In this document: positions 1 to 11,579 of the stretch, one piece after another
Layout: every line of letters starts with the position of its first letter
Numbering within the stretch: position 1 is the first letter of the stretch
DNA from: Hysterangium stoloniferum
Taxonomy: Eukaryota > Basidiomycota > Agaricomycetes > Hysterangiales > Hysterangiaceae
Assembly: GCA_015178975.1 (NCBI GenBank)
Contig: WHVD01000274.1
Span: 1-64,000, forward strand
DNA: 64,000 nt
Reading direction: 5' to 3'
The notes under the pieces: model-generated
Databases searched by the model: none
Told to the model about the DNA's origin: nothing
The model's input: only the letters and a program-made list of their open reading frames with translations
Translations under genes and position numbers: made by a program

Positions 1-3
1 GGA

Positions 4-705
4 ACTTCATAGGAGGTCAGTTCGTTGAAAGGCACAGCACGGAATGGATCGACGTTTTAGACCCTGTTTGTTCACTCCGACCTCTCTTGAGATGCAATTC
101 TGACGTGGACCGTAGGCCACCCAAACTCTTATTACTCGGGTGCCTCAAACTACTCCCACCGAGTTTGAACAGGCTGTAGCCGCTGCATCGGCGGCCTTTA
201 AGACGTGAGTCGTACAAGTGTTTTAACCAGGCAGCGCTTTGTGCTCGAGTTCGTAGCAATTGACACATTAGCAGCCTGAGTTGCTGAACAGTATATCATC
301 CAGGCTCCAGCGATTGACTCGGCAAAAATCAGGACAGAATAGCAGAGTCCATCGTGCTGGAGCAAAGCAAAAACCTTCGCTGGTGCGATTTTGAGTCAAT
401 CTGTGAGATGGCATATACTAACATTTATATGGGAAGATGCACGAGGTGACGTTTTGAGAGGTTTGCAAGTTGTAGAAACGTAGCGTTTCACTCCAATGCT
501 ATGCCCATATAGCTCTAATTTAATTCAGAAAATAGGGCCACAGGCATTACTTTGACGCTCATGGGAGACAAAATCGATGGTATTAAGATGTTGAACTTCC
601 CTCGTCTTGTATACTCACGGTGTCATTTTTTTTAGTCAGTAGAGACATGGACACATACTCTCGACAGATCCCACTCAGTGTCTGCGGCATCATCCACCCC
701 TCACT
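4..705 (+). pseudogene. Truncated methylmalonate-semialdehyde dehydrogenase (MMSDH)-like pseudogene
   Basis: The normal enzyme is a CoA-acylating aldehyde dehydrogenase of mitochondrial valine catabolism. Family-like peptides appear in order, separated by short introns: NFIGGQFVERHSTEWIDVLD (4-63), the piece with TRVPQTTPTEFEQAV (about 116-209), TRQRFVLEF (about 225-255), NQDRIAESIVLEQSK (about 328-372), ARGDVLRGLQVVET (about 439-479), a piece ending LMGDKID (about 536-578) and SRDMDTYSRQIPLSVCG (about 640-690). Several introns have GT-AG ends and one has a TACTAAC-like branch site. After about 700 the similarity stops, so the catalytic half is missing. Reading frame is lost near 211 (a TGG that appears to have lost one G) and near 372 (one extra A in an A-run). 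The 5' part lies outside the window. I infer a decayed fragment; assembly error in the two indels cannot be excluded. Confidence 0.7.
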
Positions 706-1500
706 TACACATTCCACCTCATCCACCATTCGCAAAAAGGTCGTTATCACTAGCTGCAGGCATTCTTCAATTGGACATACTTATAGTTAGTTGTCCTGTG
801 ACAAAAAGTGAGTACATAATTGCATGTATCACTGTTAAAACTGAGTATTATTAGTATTGCCCCACCCTGGTAGTCACACTGCCTCACGAACTCAGGTCTT
901 TCACAGAAAAGCAAGTCGCTCACAATACTGTCATGAGACTCCAGACCCAATTCCACAGTCATCTTGTGTTCACTCAAACAGTCCGAGCTCATCTGTGGCA
1001 GCCCTGATATATTTGAGTTCTGTGATGATTGCAACAACTATTTCCCCCCAAAAGGGAATGTCAAGTCTGTCACATTGATTGATTTTTACAGATGCTCATG
1101 CCAGAACTCTATACTCTTTCATCTCTGCTGCTCACTTTTTTTTTCTTGTTTGCCTCAATCTTTTATTAATAGTTAAAAAAGTCAACATTCTTTTAAATTC
1201 ATGATAATATATAATATACCAAGTAATGATGGGTGTCCCGCAGCATACTGGCTAGAATCGCTGTTTTTAAATGTTATTAGTTTAATGGAGTAGCTGGGGT
1301 CTTCTTGCATGACAAGCCGACCCTTGAGTCCGTTCACTTTTGATGCCATCAGGGACATCCGAGTGGTACCAATCGACTAGAAACTCAGTGTAAACTTACA
1401 CTTTGACACTTTTTTCCCCTTCAATCCAACAAAAAGGGTAAGTCGTGTTCAATATAGAATGCTACAAGCTAACTCTCTGCCTTCTTGTTCTTTAGATAAA
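706..1500. other. No gene recognised
   Basis: The stretch is AT-rich with poly-T runs around 1134-1145 and no coherent coding frame. A possible intron (about 1439-1495, GTAAGT start, TTTAG end) precedes the next gene, so part of it may be 5' UTR of that gene. Confidence 0.4.
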
Positions 1501-1513
1501 CGACACCATACAA

Positions 1514-4500
1514 AATGAGTACACTTGAGCTCAATGGCATGTTTGTTATTGTTGACGGGGTCATGGACTAATAGATCTTATATCTTCATATCAGACACCA
1601 GTAAACTTGATTCTAATCAGGCCCACAAAGCAAAGGCTATTGCCACTGACAGTGCACATAGTCTGTATAGCAAAGGTTGGCACATTCCCTCCCTTTTCCC
1701 TCCCATTCTGCTCAGTATTCATCTCACAGCAACAGATTTGGTCCCATTTCGGCCTTTTGTCCGACTACACAGCAGATCAATGTGGGCACTCTCTGACCCA
1801 GGTAAGCGATGGGTCATAGATCACATGCCAGTTTATGAGGATATTCGTGCACCACGGGGCATTGACAATGCAGAAGCCATCATATCCAAGAAAACAAAAC
1901 AAAAGGATTGGAAGAAAAGGCTTGCCACTGCCTATATGGATAACTGGCCAGATTTTATGTGGGATGAGGTAGTTGGTGAGAATCCCAGTCAATCTGCACT
2001 GGATGTCGCTCAGAAGGTCAGTCAACTTATTCACAAGCACAACTATACTCAAATATATCCCCATTCTAGCGACCAATAGTTTTTATTTCCAACTACATCA
2101 GCGATAGGGAGCACCAGAACCACACTAGCAATGATATACTCACATTGCTCTTCAAACGAGTCTGAAAGCCTGCAGCTAAAGATCTTTGGGCTGCTGGGAC
2201 CCAGGACTATATGCAACTCGAAAAGGATGCACTCATTGAGATTGGGTGGACCCCTGGCTTGTCACGCAAGGCTGAGTTTCCTATGCAAATGAAAGTCAGA
2301 TCCCAACTTTTTGATGTTTTACCTTCCGAGGAACGTGCCTATTGGGGAAAAAAGGCTGATGAAGCTAAAACTGCCATCCCAACCACGCAAGTAACATACA
2401 CATCATTGTTGAAATCTCACTGATTTTTTTTTTAAATACAATAGTGATGAGCTTTATCAAAGTATCCCAAAGATATATGGGTTGATTGGAGACGCCTTGG
2501 CCAAGCAGCTAAACTTCAGTTCATTAGTCATGGCTGGGGGGAAGACATCAAAAGGTAATGCAGTATTTTATGCGTAAGCTGTACCTTTTTGTCTGATGTT
2601 GGTTGTATTATGTTGAATTTGGTATTGTAGAGAGGAATTTCAGTCACATACCACTGAGAATCCCTTCAAATTCATGGGAAATGATACTTGGAAAGGAATT
2701 GAAGGCGCATTCCGTGATTCAATTGCCCAGAATTCAAATGGTGAGTGAAAATTTACTTCATGACCTTGCTTTGCTAAGTATATTGGAATCTCAGTGCGTA
2801 GAGATCAGGTTGAACAACTGTCAACCTGGAAACCCCTTGAACACTTCACTCTGCCTGTAATTGTGAAGCTGTCAGTTGCTCTATCCTTCAACAATGCGGG
2901 TGAGGTGATTTCCTCTGAGTCTGTTAAGTGCAAAGCACTCAAGAAGTATTTGGACGGTCTATATAGTATGTACTATACTTGATACAAGTTAACAAAAGAG
3001 GCGCTAATCAATTTTGTAGCATTAATTCCTAGTCACAGATATGCCCACCGAAGGGGAAATGGTGTCCCCTGGGCTAGCATTTCTTGGGCAAATGGGGATA
3101 TAGGGCGATGGATTGATTCATCTCGTCTTCCCCACTCTAATTTCCCATTAGGACCACCTCATTTCATGAATGAGGCTGTCTTGGATGAGCTAATAATGTG
3201 GATCTTGAAAGGTGAACAGGGTCTACTCCTCCCTGAACAGACGTTTGCATGGCTTGAGCAAAAACATGGGGTTCATCACACAACAGCTGTGCCACGGCGC
3301 AGGTGAGTTTCATTGCACACTTATCACTCACATTTACCATACCATCACAGAAACTGTAATCATGCTATCAAAAAGGCTACAAAGATATCGCGTTCATGTG
3401 CTACCAAAGGTAGCCATACAGATGACAGTATTGAGTCAATTGAGATGCCAGTGTTCTCTGGGTCTGAAACGGAATCTGAAGAAGCTGTTCTGTATGTCGA
3501 GAAGCCAGAAGTATCCATTCAGTCAATGTGAGTCAGGTAATTTTAACACTGCCAGAATGTTAACCTTATATATTACCTTTCTTGTTCAAGTGCATCTATT
3601 GCTGAGGCCAAGTTCCCCACAAATGAAACAGTATCACACCGCAAAAAGGCTGCCTCTTGGTGGTAATTTTCTCTGTGATGAGATTCAAACAGATACAGAA
3701 AGTGGTGAGGATAATGGAGAATCAGAGCAAATCATGTGGCGAGGACAGCCAACACATTCATTTGAATCTGATGACTATTTAGGGGTAAGCAGCAAGATAT
3801 TAAACGCAGTGATATTTTTTCTAATCTGTGTTATTTAAAGTGGCTTACTGATTTTGAAAATCGAGAAATTTTGCTCGATTGGGACAACGATTATGTGGGT
3901 GAATATGGGGCATCTTGTGTCCAGAGCGCATGATTCATTGAAGCAAGTGAAAGTTTTGATGACATGAAGTTTGTGAGTGACAGCTGTCAACGGAAAGGAT
4001 TAATTAAAGAACCTCATTATCAGTTGGCTATTATTGATATTACTTCACCTCCACAAGCATACAAAGAGGGAACCTTAATCATATTTGGTGCCCTGTTTGA
4101 CACTACCCTTCCAGTACCCGATCCAGCTGATTTTCCCAGAGAAAATTGGAATTCAATTTACAAAGTTTTATTGGGTCGTGTTTCACTTGTGCTCAAGTCA
4201 ATCCTCAATCACAGGACTAATAGTGCGATGAGATGGTTGCGCTTGGGGGGGCAGGGCGGTGTCGTCAACATGCTGCGTGCTGTTGAATTTGCCCACCGTC
4301 TCGGGACAGGTGGGTATTGCCCAGACATATTAGAAGATGTGAAGAGTGTGGCACAGAATATGGAATGTGTTTTTGCCCAGGAAGCTTGGCGGCGCTGGAC
4401 ACTTGGGAGCTTCAAAAGGTCCGAGCATCAGCGGGCTGGTGATTTACTTTCCGTGTGGCAAATTATGATGGAAGTTGAATGTCGGGGAACATGTGATGCA

Positions 4501-6290
4501 TCTCGGGTAAGGCTTTCAATTTCATACTGACAGTTTGATGTTTGCGTCACCCGGCATTTGCTCAATTCGGCCTAGTGGTTCGATATGAAATGGCGCAGGG
4601 ATAGCCGGCCTAATATCATTGACAGAATTGCGGAACAAGCGGCAATTCGCATCAGGGGCTGCAGACCAGAAGATACTGTCCTCACCCTCCACAACATAAC
4701 GTGGAGTATGCCAACAACCTTGCAAGGGATGAAGGAATGGACATGCACAATGTCTGAAGGAATGTTTGAACAAGGCTCTATGCTGGAGCGGTTTACCTAT
4801 GTATATGGACTGTATATGGCTGCTGGATGGGCAGACGGAACAGAAACATCTGAATGGTGCAAAAATGCGGTCGAAGAGACAGCTGAGTGGATGTGCAAAC
4901 TCAGGTGAGTCTTAAGTTTTATGTATTGTCTCATTCCAATTCTGATAGATATCATCAGTACTCACAGGGAGCCAGATCTCTTACTAAACCGTCGTTGGGT
5001 ACTAAGGTCTGTGTTAGAGCAAAACATAAAGCAGTCACAATGACACGACCCCTTAGTGCAACCCGAGTCGCACTTTTGCGACAGAATGACCTGACACTGT
5101 ATGTTACTATTGTAACATGCTAGATTGCACTAGGCACTAACATTAATGTATGCAGAAAACGTATGAAATGCTCACCTGTTCATTTGGAAAAGGCTGGAGG
5201 ACCATTTGGTCATCAAATTTTAACCCCAGAGAAGTAAGGCTACTCCCTTATTGTAGATTTATTCTCACCATGTACCATCCAGCATTGAAGGGATATTGAG
5301 TATGAGCCGGATTGTGCCAAAAAAGGCTGACTGTCTCAATGATGAAGAGCAGAAAGACGAGGAGTTTGTCATGAAATCCTCATCCAGTGCATGACTGATG
5401 GGAGCTCTACAGATTCAGCAAACCTATAGCCACACAATATCGTAAGAACCCAGCAGAGTTCAACAAGGCCTTGGTTTTGAAAATTGGCACTATGTATGTT
5501 TATCTTTTATCATTCCGTAACAACATCTCTCACACTACATAAATAGCTCATGTGACCATGCCGATAAGGAGAAATTAGGGATGACCGACTTACCTGTGAA
5601 GCACAGTGATGTAATTAGTCGGAAAAGACCAGCAGAAACTGGGTCCAGACTCGAATCTTCACTACCTTTGCTGAAGCGGATCCGGGATGATGATAATGAC
5701 TCTATTATTGAAGGCCAAGGCAAGAGCTGGCAGAATGGGGTCAGGGCTCATATCATTCCCCAGGTTAGTTCGGAGGGGGAAGGGAGCACGAATACCACCA
5801 TTATAGCCGTGCAACCGCCAAGGTAACCTACTATATATATCAAAATGATGCTCACCACGATTGACTTGTTCCAGTGGTGCTATGGACCAAGATGGTGAAC
5901 ATGGTGTGACCCTCACTACTGGGCCCGTGAGAAGGTGAGTAGTCTTGGGTGGTCTTTTTTCAGAATTTTATCTCTATCAGTGCTGGGGCTGGGGGACATA
6001 GGCAGGGACGGAAAGCCAGTCATGTCACTAGGAGTGGGCCAAATGAGAAGCTTGTGGCTGCTATGGGACCGTATGTTCTATTGCATTGTGTATGCGTGCC
6101 TCCAAAAAATAACTTCACCTTAAGAGATAGAGAGCAACCAGGTTGTCATGTGATACAGCCAAGCCAAGGCTTTGCACCGACACTGTGAGTGTATTCACTT
6201 TTGAATGTTGCATGAATGAAAGTATACTGATGATGTATGCAGTTGGCGCTCTGCACACAGTCGGCACTCTGCACACAGAAAATGAGAATT
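1514..6290 (+). CDS. Multi-exon gene of unknown function (possibly two adjacent genes)
   Basis: I do not recognise this family. Coding is supported by a series of open segments in one orientation separated by short GT-AG introns: about 1820-2013, 2170-2390 (with LPSEERAYWGKKADEAK, a motif reminiscent of an HMG-box helix), 2452-2554, 2630-2960, 3040-3302, 3960-4506, 4585-4902 and 5580-5820. Long stretches are coherent, for example LDELIMWILKGEQGLLLPEQ at about 3181-3240 and the 180-residue segment at 3964-4506. The later part is charged and contains LLKRIRDDD, a possible nuclear localisation signal. The first ATG at 1514 opens a 10-codon exon followed by a plausible intron. Exon limits are approximate, and some segments may carry stops, so this could also be a decaying gene or a TE-captured gene. 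It lies immediately left of the foldback element. Confidence 0.5.
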
Positions 6291-6615
6291 ATGTGAGCCA
6301 GTGAGCCACTTATTGTTACAATTTGTTGTTATGAGTCCTGGGAATGAGAGGTTACCCCTAAAATTAGATTCTCAACAGAGTGTTCCACATAGATACATTT
6401 ATAAATAATGGATTGGACTACTTCAGAAGCTTCATTGAAATGAATTGCAGTCTGCTAAGGGAGGGGTTTGGAAGACTGTTGCAAAAATGGATATGGTTGT
6501 AACAATCACAGACTAAAGAGCAGTGTCGCTGCATCTACATTAGAGGAGTCTCATGCTGATTGGGCTGGGACCTGGTGAGAGTGTGTAATGCACACCAAGG
6601 TTAGCTGGTCTATTA
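6291..6615. other. No gene recognised
   Basis: Between the last likely exon of the unknown gene and the foldback arm I see no coding frame and no clear element boundary. Confidence 0.4.
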
Positions 6616-7195
6616 AGTATATAGGGAGCTCACTGAGATGTGATTCCTGAGTTTCTTAGGGTAGATACACAACATATGATATGCAGATTATAGCAGTGTT
6701 CACACAGGTAATTTTTAAGATTCCTAGTATACATATCTAATACATGAAACATGATTTACAGACTATATGGGTGCCCACACTGAAGTAATTCTTAAGGTTC
6801 CTGGGGTAGATACATCCTACATGCTATGCAGAAAATGGATGTGCTCACACAGAAGTGACTCTTGAGATTTTTAGGGTAGATACACAGCAAGTGATATACA
6901 GATTATAGGGTATTCACCAAAGGTACTTCTTGAGATTCTTAATGTACATACACAGAACATGATATACAGATTATATGGGTGCCTACACTGAGGTGATTCT
7001 CAAGATTCCTAGGGTGAATACATAGTACACACTATGCAGAAAATATATGTGATCACACAGTGGTGATTATTGACTTTTCTAAGAGAGACACAGTGCATGA
7101 TATTCAGATTTGGGACTGCTTCACCTGGAAGGGCTTCTTGAGATTCTTTGAGAAGACACACAACACATGATATGCAGATTAGAGAGGTGTTCACA
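6616..7195 (-). repeat. Left arm: array of about eight ~70-bp repeats
   Basis: The units are the reverse complement of those in the right arm and are diverged from each other. Recurring landmarks are TAGGGTAGATACACA, TGATATACAGATTATA and GTGATTCTTGAGATT. Confidence 0.75.
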
Positions 7196-7387
7196 TACTA
7201 CATGTCAATATATCATCTTGTGATTTTGTGAATTAACTGATGGATGAGCCAGTACATATATAGGGGCAGTCACTCAGAGTAAATATTCAGATTCCAGAGG
7301 ATGATCTACACAGTGTTGAGATTTATAAGATTGACCTATACAGCTTATCTGGAGATATTTAAGCAAATACATAGAGTAAAGCCTTTA

Positions 7388-7700
7388 TGGGAATTGGGGG
7401 GATTGGGAATTAGGGGGATTGGGAATTGGGGGGAATGGGGGAAATGGGGGGATCAGGGAGATTGGGAGAATTGGAGAGAGTTGGGGAATAATTCAACTCA
7501 ATCCCAAACCTAATCCCTCTGTCCAACTCCTTGATATATTTTCCTCCATCTCCCTCCCAATACTCCCATCTCAATCACTCCAAATGCCCCAATATCTCTT
7601 CCAATGCCTCCCATCTCTCTCTCCATATACCCCTAATTCTCCTGCCAATACCTCCAATGTCTCTCCCAATACTCCCAACCTCTCTCTCAATACCCCCTAT
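7388..7700. repeat. G-rich block followed by C-rich block inside the foldback element
   Basis: At 7388-7475 the + strand has many runs of three to six G separated by short A/T spacers (GGGAATT/GGGGGATT units). At about 7555-7700 it has CCCAAT/CTCCC-type units. The first block fits the pattern of G-quadruplex-forming DNA, and the two blocks could also pair with each other. Small open frames here are repeat artefacts. Confidence 0.6.
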
Positions 7701-8526
7701 TTATTCTCTCTGAGATATATAGAGAGTTTCAAATAGGGTCTATACCAAATAGCATTACTACCAATTAAGAATTAGTATGCTAATGTAACAAATAGACTAA
7801 GTTGTGAATAATTTACCTTAATCAATATGATGGGGAAAATTGACTGAGGTACATATGAAAGATCAAAAGGGGGTAATTATAGGAGACAAACAACAATTGA
7901 AGTAAAGATTAAGTGGTGGTAAGATGTAGAACAAAGGATGGTTGATAGTAAAATGTCAAGTCAAACAAAGAAGGTTGATAAATGATGTGATACATGATCA
8001 AGGGTTTTCTTATTATTCTCAGGGACACTCCAACCCCACTACTCTCTCGGATACATTTAAATCTCAGTTCACAACAAGTTCACACGTGGCTGCACAAAAG
8101 CTATGGTTTTTTTCTCTCTCAGTACTCAATCTATTAGCTGTTTTCATCTGCTGCAGATATTAGTCTTACAGTGTTCAACTGGTCTATCTGTGGAACTACT
8201 ACACCATTGAAACAGTTCTAACTAAATGAGCATGTCATACAAACAAGGAAGAAATGTTATTCCACTGGAAACAAGGGTTTGTTTTTCACTAACACTTTTT
8301 ATATATTATCTTACTGCCACAGAGACTATATAGATCATGGCTGGAATTCTGAATTATTGTAATGGAGTACACCAGAAAATGCTCTATAAGCTAATGAAGC
8401 ATATGTCAAGAGAAGGAAACATCATTCCAATAGTAATAGGAATCCATCTTACTACAATAGTTTACATATATCTTACACAACTAAATAAGATTATGATACA
8501 GATCACTCCATGTATATAATTATATT

Positions 8527-9910
8527 GCTGTGTATGTACACCAGAAATCTCAAGAATTATCATTGTGTTAATACCCCTATAATCTGCATATCACTTGCTG
8601 TGTATCTACCCTAAAAGTCTCAAGAATCACTTCTGTGTGAGTACATTCATTTTCTGCATAGCATGTAGGATGTATCTACCCCAGGAACCTTAAGAGTTAC
8701 TTCAGTGTGGGCATCTGTATAGTCTGTATATCATGTATTAGATATATACACTAGAAATCTTAAAAATCACCTTTGTGTGAATGCTGCTATAATCTGCATA
8801 TTATATGGTGTGTATCGACCCTAAAAATCCCAGGAATCACCTCTGTGTGAATACATCCATTTTCTGCATAGCATGTAGGATGTATTTACCCCAGGAATCT
8901 CAAGAATCACTTCAGTGTGGGCACCCATATAGTCTGTATATCAAGTTCTGTGTATGTACACTAGAAATCTCAAGAAGTACCTTTATGTGAATACCCCTAT
9001 AATCTGCATACCAATTGCTGTGTATCTACCCTAAAGATCTCAAGAATCACCTCTGTGTGAGTACATCCATTTTCTGCATAGCATGTAGGACATATTTACC
9101 CCAGGAATCTCAAGAATCACTTCAGTGTGGGCACCCATATAGTCTGTATATCAAGTTCTGTGTATGTACACTAGAAATCTCAAGAAGTACCTTTATGTGA
9201 ATACCCCTATAATCTGCATACCAATTGCTGTGTATCTACCCTAAAAATCTCAAGAATCACCTCTGTGTGAGTACATCCATTTCCTGCATAGCATGTAGGA
9301 TGTATTTACCCCAGGAATCTCAAGAATCACTTCAGTGTGGGCACCCATATAGTCTGTATATCAAGTTCTGTGTATGTACACTAGAAATCTCAAGAAGTAC
9401 CTTTATGTGAATACCCCTATAATCTGCCTCCCAATTGCTATGTATCTACCCTAAAAATCTCAAGAATCACCTCTGTGTGAGTACATCCATTTTCTGCATA
9501 GCATGTAGGATGTATTTACCCCAGGAATCTCAAGAATCACTTCAGTGTGGGCACCCATATAGTCTGTATATCAAGTTCTGTGTATGTACACTAGAAATCT
9601 CAAGAAGTACCTTTATGTGAATACCCCTATAATCTGCATACCAATTGCTGTGTATCTACCCTAAAGATCTCAAGAATCACCTCTGTGTGAGTACATCCAT
9701 TTTCTGCATAGCATGTAGGATGTATTTAGCAGAAATCTTAAGAATCACCTCAATGTGGATCCATATAGTCTGTATATCATGATTTGTGTATGTACACCCA
9801 GAATCCTAGGAATCACCTCTGTGTGAATACTGCTATAAGCTGCATATTACATACTATGTATCTACCCTAAGAATCCCAGGAATCACAGATGTGTGAGCTC
9901 CCTATATACT
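8527..9910 (+). repeat. Right arm: ~20 repeats of ~70 bp with a 210-bp higher-order unit
   Basis: Three diverged ~70-bp monomer types alternate, giving a 210-bp period. Four consecutive 210-bp units at about 8810-9650 are nearly identical (for example the block with GTACATCCATTTTCTGCATAG recurs every 210 bp), while the outer monomers are more diverged. This indicates recent local amplification of a triplet within an older array. The 61-codon open frames that recur here follow the period and are not genes. Confidence 0.85.
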
Positions 9911-9961
9911 GACCCATTTCCATCAGTTGATACACAGAATCTTAAGATGCGTTATTGACAT

Positions 9962-10320
9962 GTGGTGCAGAGAGTTATGCAAACCATACTCGCACCTTAC
10001 TTATGGATATTCTGCCTAGTTTATATTGACAACATCGTGATGTTTTCTAAGACATGGGTCGATCATTTAGAGCATTTAGACCAGGTCCTACAAGCCATAA
10101 TTGCAGTGGGAATCACCCTCTCACCCAAAAAGTGCTATGTTGGGTATAACTCAATTCTATTACTAGGACATAAGGAGTCTAGACTCAGTTTTTCAACCCA
10201 TCAAGAAAAGGTTGCTGCCATACTAGAACTAGCTACACCTACCAAGATAGCAGATCTTCAATCTTTCCTCAGGATGGTTCTGTACTTCTCCACTTACATA
10301 CCATTTTATTCCTGTCTTTA
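9962..10320 (+). pseudogene. Ty3/gypsy reverse transcriptase fragment
   Basis: The frame encodes part of the gypsy RT palm and thumb: FCLVYIDNIVMFSKTWVDHL corresponds to the YxDD region, followed by a segment ending FLRMVLYFSTYIPFY. The second aspartate of the catalytic pair is replaced by asparagine (codon AAC near 10031), so the enzyme would be inactive. There is no gag, protease or integrase beside it, and similarity ends at about 10320 where a proline-rich sequence begins. Confidence 0.75.
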
Positions 10321-10430
10321 CTCCTTATATTCCTCTCCCCAGGCCCCGACTCCCCAACTTCAAAAGGATCCCTTGGCCCCAAGCGACAGTTCCTCCTTCC
10401 CCACCACCTCGAACAGAGATTGTCGAGCAC

Positions 10431-11576
10431 TTGGGGGACGCCTCTTCATCCACATATCCCACACAGATGGACCCCATTCAAACAGCTGCGCCCCGGTCCA
10501 CTGGCTCCCACAGGAACATGGAGCACAACCCCCCCCCACCTCCTCGTAGCATCTTCCCTTCCACCGAAGAAGAGATCAGGAAAAAATGGCAGTCCGACAT
10601 GTTCTCTGCATGGGTTCAGGAAGAATTAAAGATGCTCAAGAGGAAGAGGAGGGAGGAGTACTTAGAAGGACAGCAAAAGATGGGTGCTAGGGATAATGTC
10701 CCCTCTAAGCGGACATGGCAGGAATGGAGGAGAATGGAAGGAAGCAACAACCCTTCAGCCATTGCTCCCCCCCCAGGCCATAAGTGGACAGATTTCGCTG
10801 AGACAGACTGCAGCGATGGTGGCATGCCATGCATTCAGAGCATGGGGCAGAAAAGCAGGAAGGGAAAGGACAGCGTCACCTTCTATGACTGGAACAGAGT
10901 AAGGAAGATCAAACTGCAAAGCATTGCATTACGACACAGGGGTGGAGTTGAACTACCTTCCAGACCTCCCTTTCAACGTGGACCCCAGGAACGAACCTAC
11001 TGGATGGGGCCCATCGATTTCTCCTCGGAGGACGACGGACCATGCTACCCAGCCTATGACGACAAGTACCTCGGTGCTGACTGCCACAAAGGTTTTTTAC
11101 TTCCTGACAATGTTCACTTCTTCATGAGTGACCCTAACCAGCGAAGAAAATCACCGACTTCCGTTAGGGTTTGGAGGGGGTATCATCCAGCCAACCCTGC
11201 AATGCCATCCAGCTCCACCCACCTCTCTCCACCCCCATTCGTTTCTTCTGCACCCCCACTGCAGTTCTTCACACCCTTTTCAGAGCTGCCGGGAAGTCTT
11301 GAGCCACCCACCACTGACCCACCACCTCTCCCCCCTATACCATTACCTCTCCCCTCCACAGGACCTTCCCTCATACCACCACCCTCACCTGTGCCCAACC
11401 CCCCCCCCCCCCACACACACACACACACACCACAGACTACTCCACCATCTCGCTCATCACCTGACCCCCTTGTCATCACTCACACTATCTTGATGCCATT
11501 GTTCTCTACAGTGTCGGACACCCCTCACATTCTCCTACCAGTTTGGACTCTCAATGTGTTTGGACCCAAGCATTAA
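10431..11576 (+). CDS. 381-codon ORF of unknown function, proline-rich C-terminus
   Basis: This long uninterrupted frame is unidentified. The N-terminal third is charged and lysine/arginine-rich (about residues 45-90, including the segment ELKMLKRKRREEYLEGQQ, probably helical). The middle (about 130-250) is compositionally normal and looks like a folded region. The last 130 residues are dominated by Pro, Ser and Thr, with a CA microsatellite coding alternating His/Thr. It follows directly on an RT fragment, so it may be an internal ORF of a retroelement or a host-gene fragment. No introns or domain motifs were recognised. Confidence 0.4.
   Translation: MGDASSSTYPTQMDPIQTAAPRSTGSHRNMEHNPPPPPRSIFPSTEEEIRKKWQSDMFSAWVQEELKMLKRKRREEYLEGQQKMGARDNVPSKRTWQEWRRMEGSNNPSAIAPPPGHKWTDFAETDCSDGGMPCIQSMGQKSRKGKDSVTFYDWNRVRKIKLQSIALRHRGGVELPSRPPFQRGPQERTYWMGPIDFSSEDDGPCYPAYDDKYLGADCHKGFLLPDNVHFFMSDPNQRRKSPTSVRVWRGYHPANPAMPSSSTHLSPPPFVSSAPPLQFFTPFSELPGSLEPPTTDPPPLPPIPLPLPSTGPSLIPPPSPVPNPPPPHTHTHTPQTTPPSRSSPDPLVITHTILMPLFSTVSDTPHILLPVWTLNVFGPKH
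11400..11431 (+). repeat. Poly-C / CA microsatellite
   Basis: A run of C is followed by alternating CA dinucleotides inside the 381-codon ORF. Confidence 0.9.
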
Positions 11577-11579
11577 TCA

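Larger units (their letters stand above)
6616..9910. mobile_element. Foldback-like non-autonomous DNA element
   Basis: The outer ends are inverted copies: AGTATATAGGGAGCTCAC at 6616-6633 and its reverse complement at 9893-9910, and similarity continues inward for well over 60 bp. Both arms are arrays of ~70-bp units containing a core like CTACCCTAARAATCTCAAG, in opposite orientation on the two sides. The middle (about 7200-8520) has a G-rich and a C-rich block and otherwise AT-rich sequence without a transposase. A partial extra copy of the terminal sequence lies at about 7235-7285. No target-site duplication could be recognised. Arms built of tandem repeats are the hallmark of foldback elements, but subterminal repeats of a cut-and-paste transposon are an alternative. 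Confidence 0.65.

Noticed and set aside
8805-9620. Four nearly identical 61-codon ORFs every 210 bp
   Set aside because: They follow the period of the satellite-like repeat; start and stop fall at the same repeat position and no gene signals exist.
8527-9910. CRISPR-like array
   Set aside because: The ~70-bp units are contiguous without unique spacers, and the genome is eukaryotic.
11183-11479. Gly-rich minus-strand frame
   Set aside because: It is the antisense of the Pro-rich, C-rich part of the + strand ORF.
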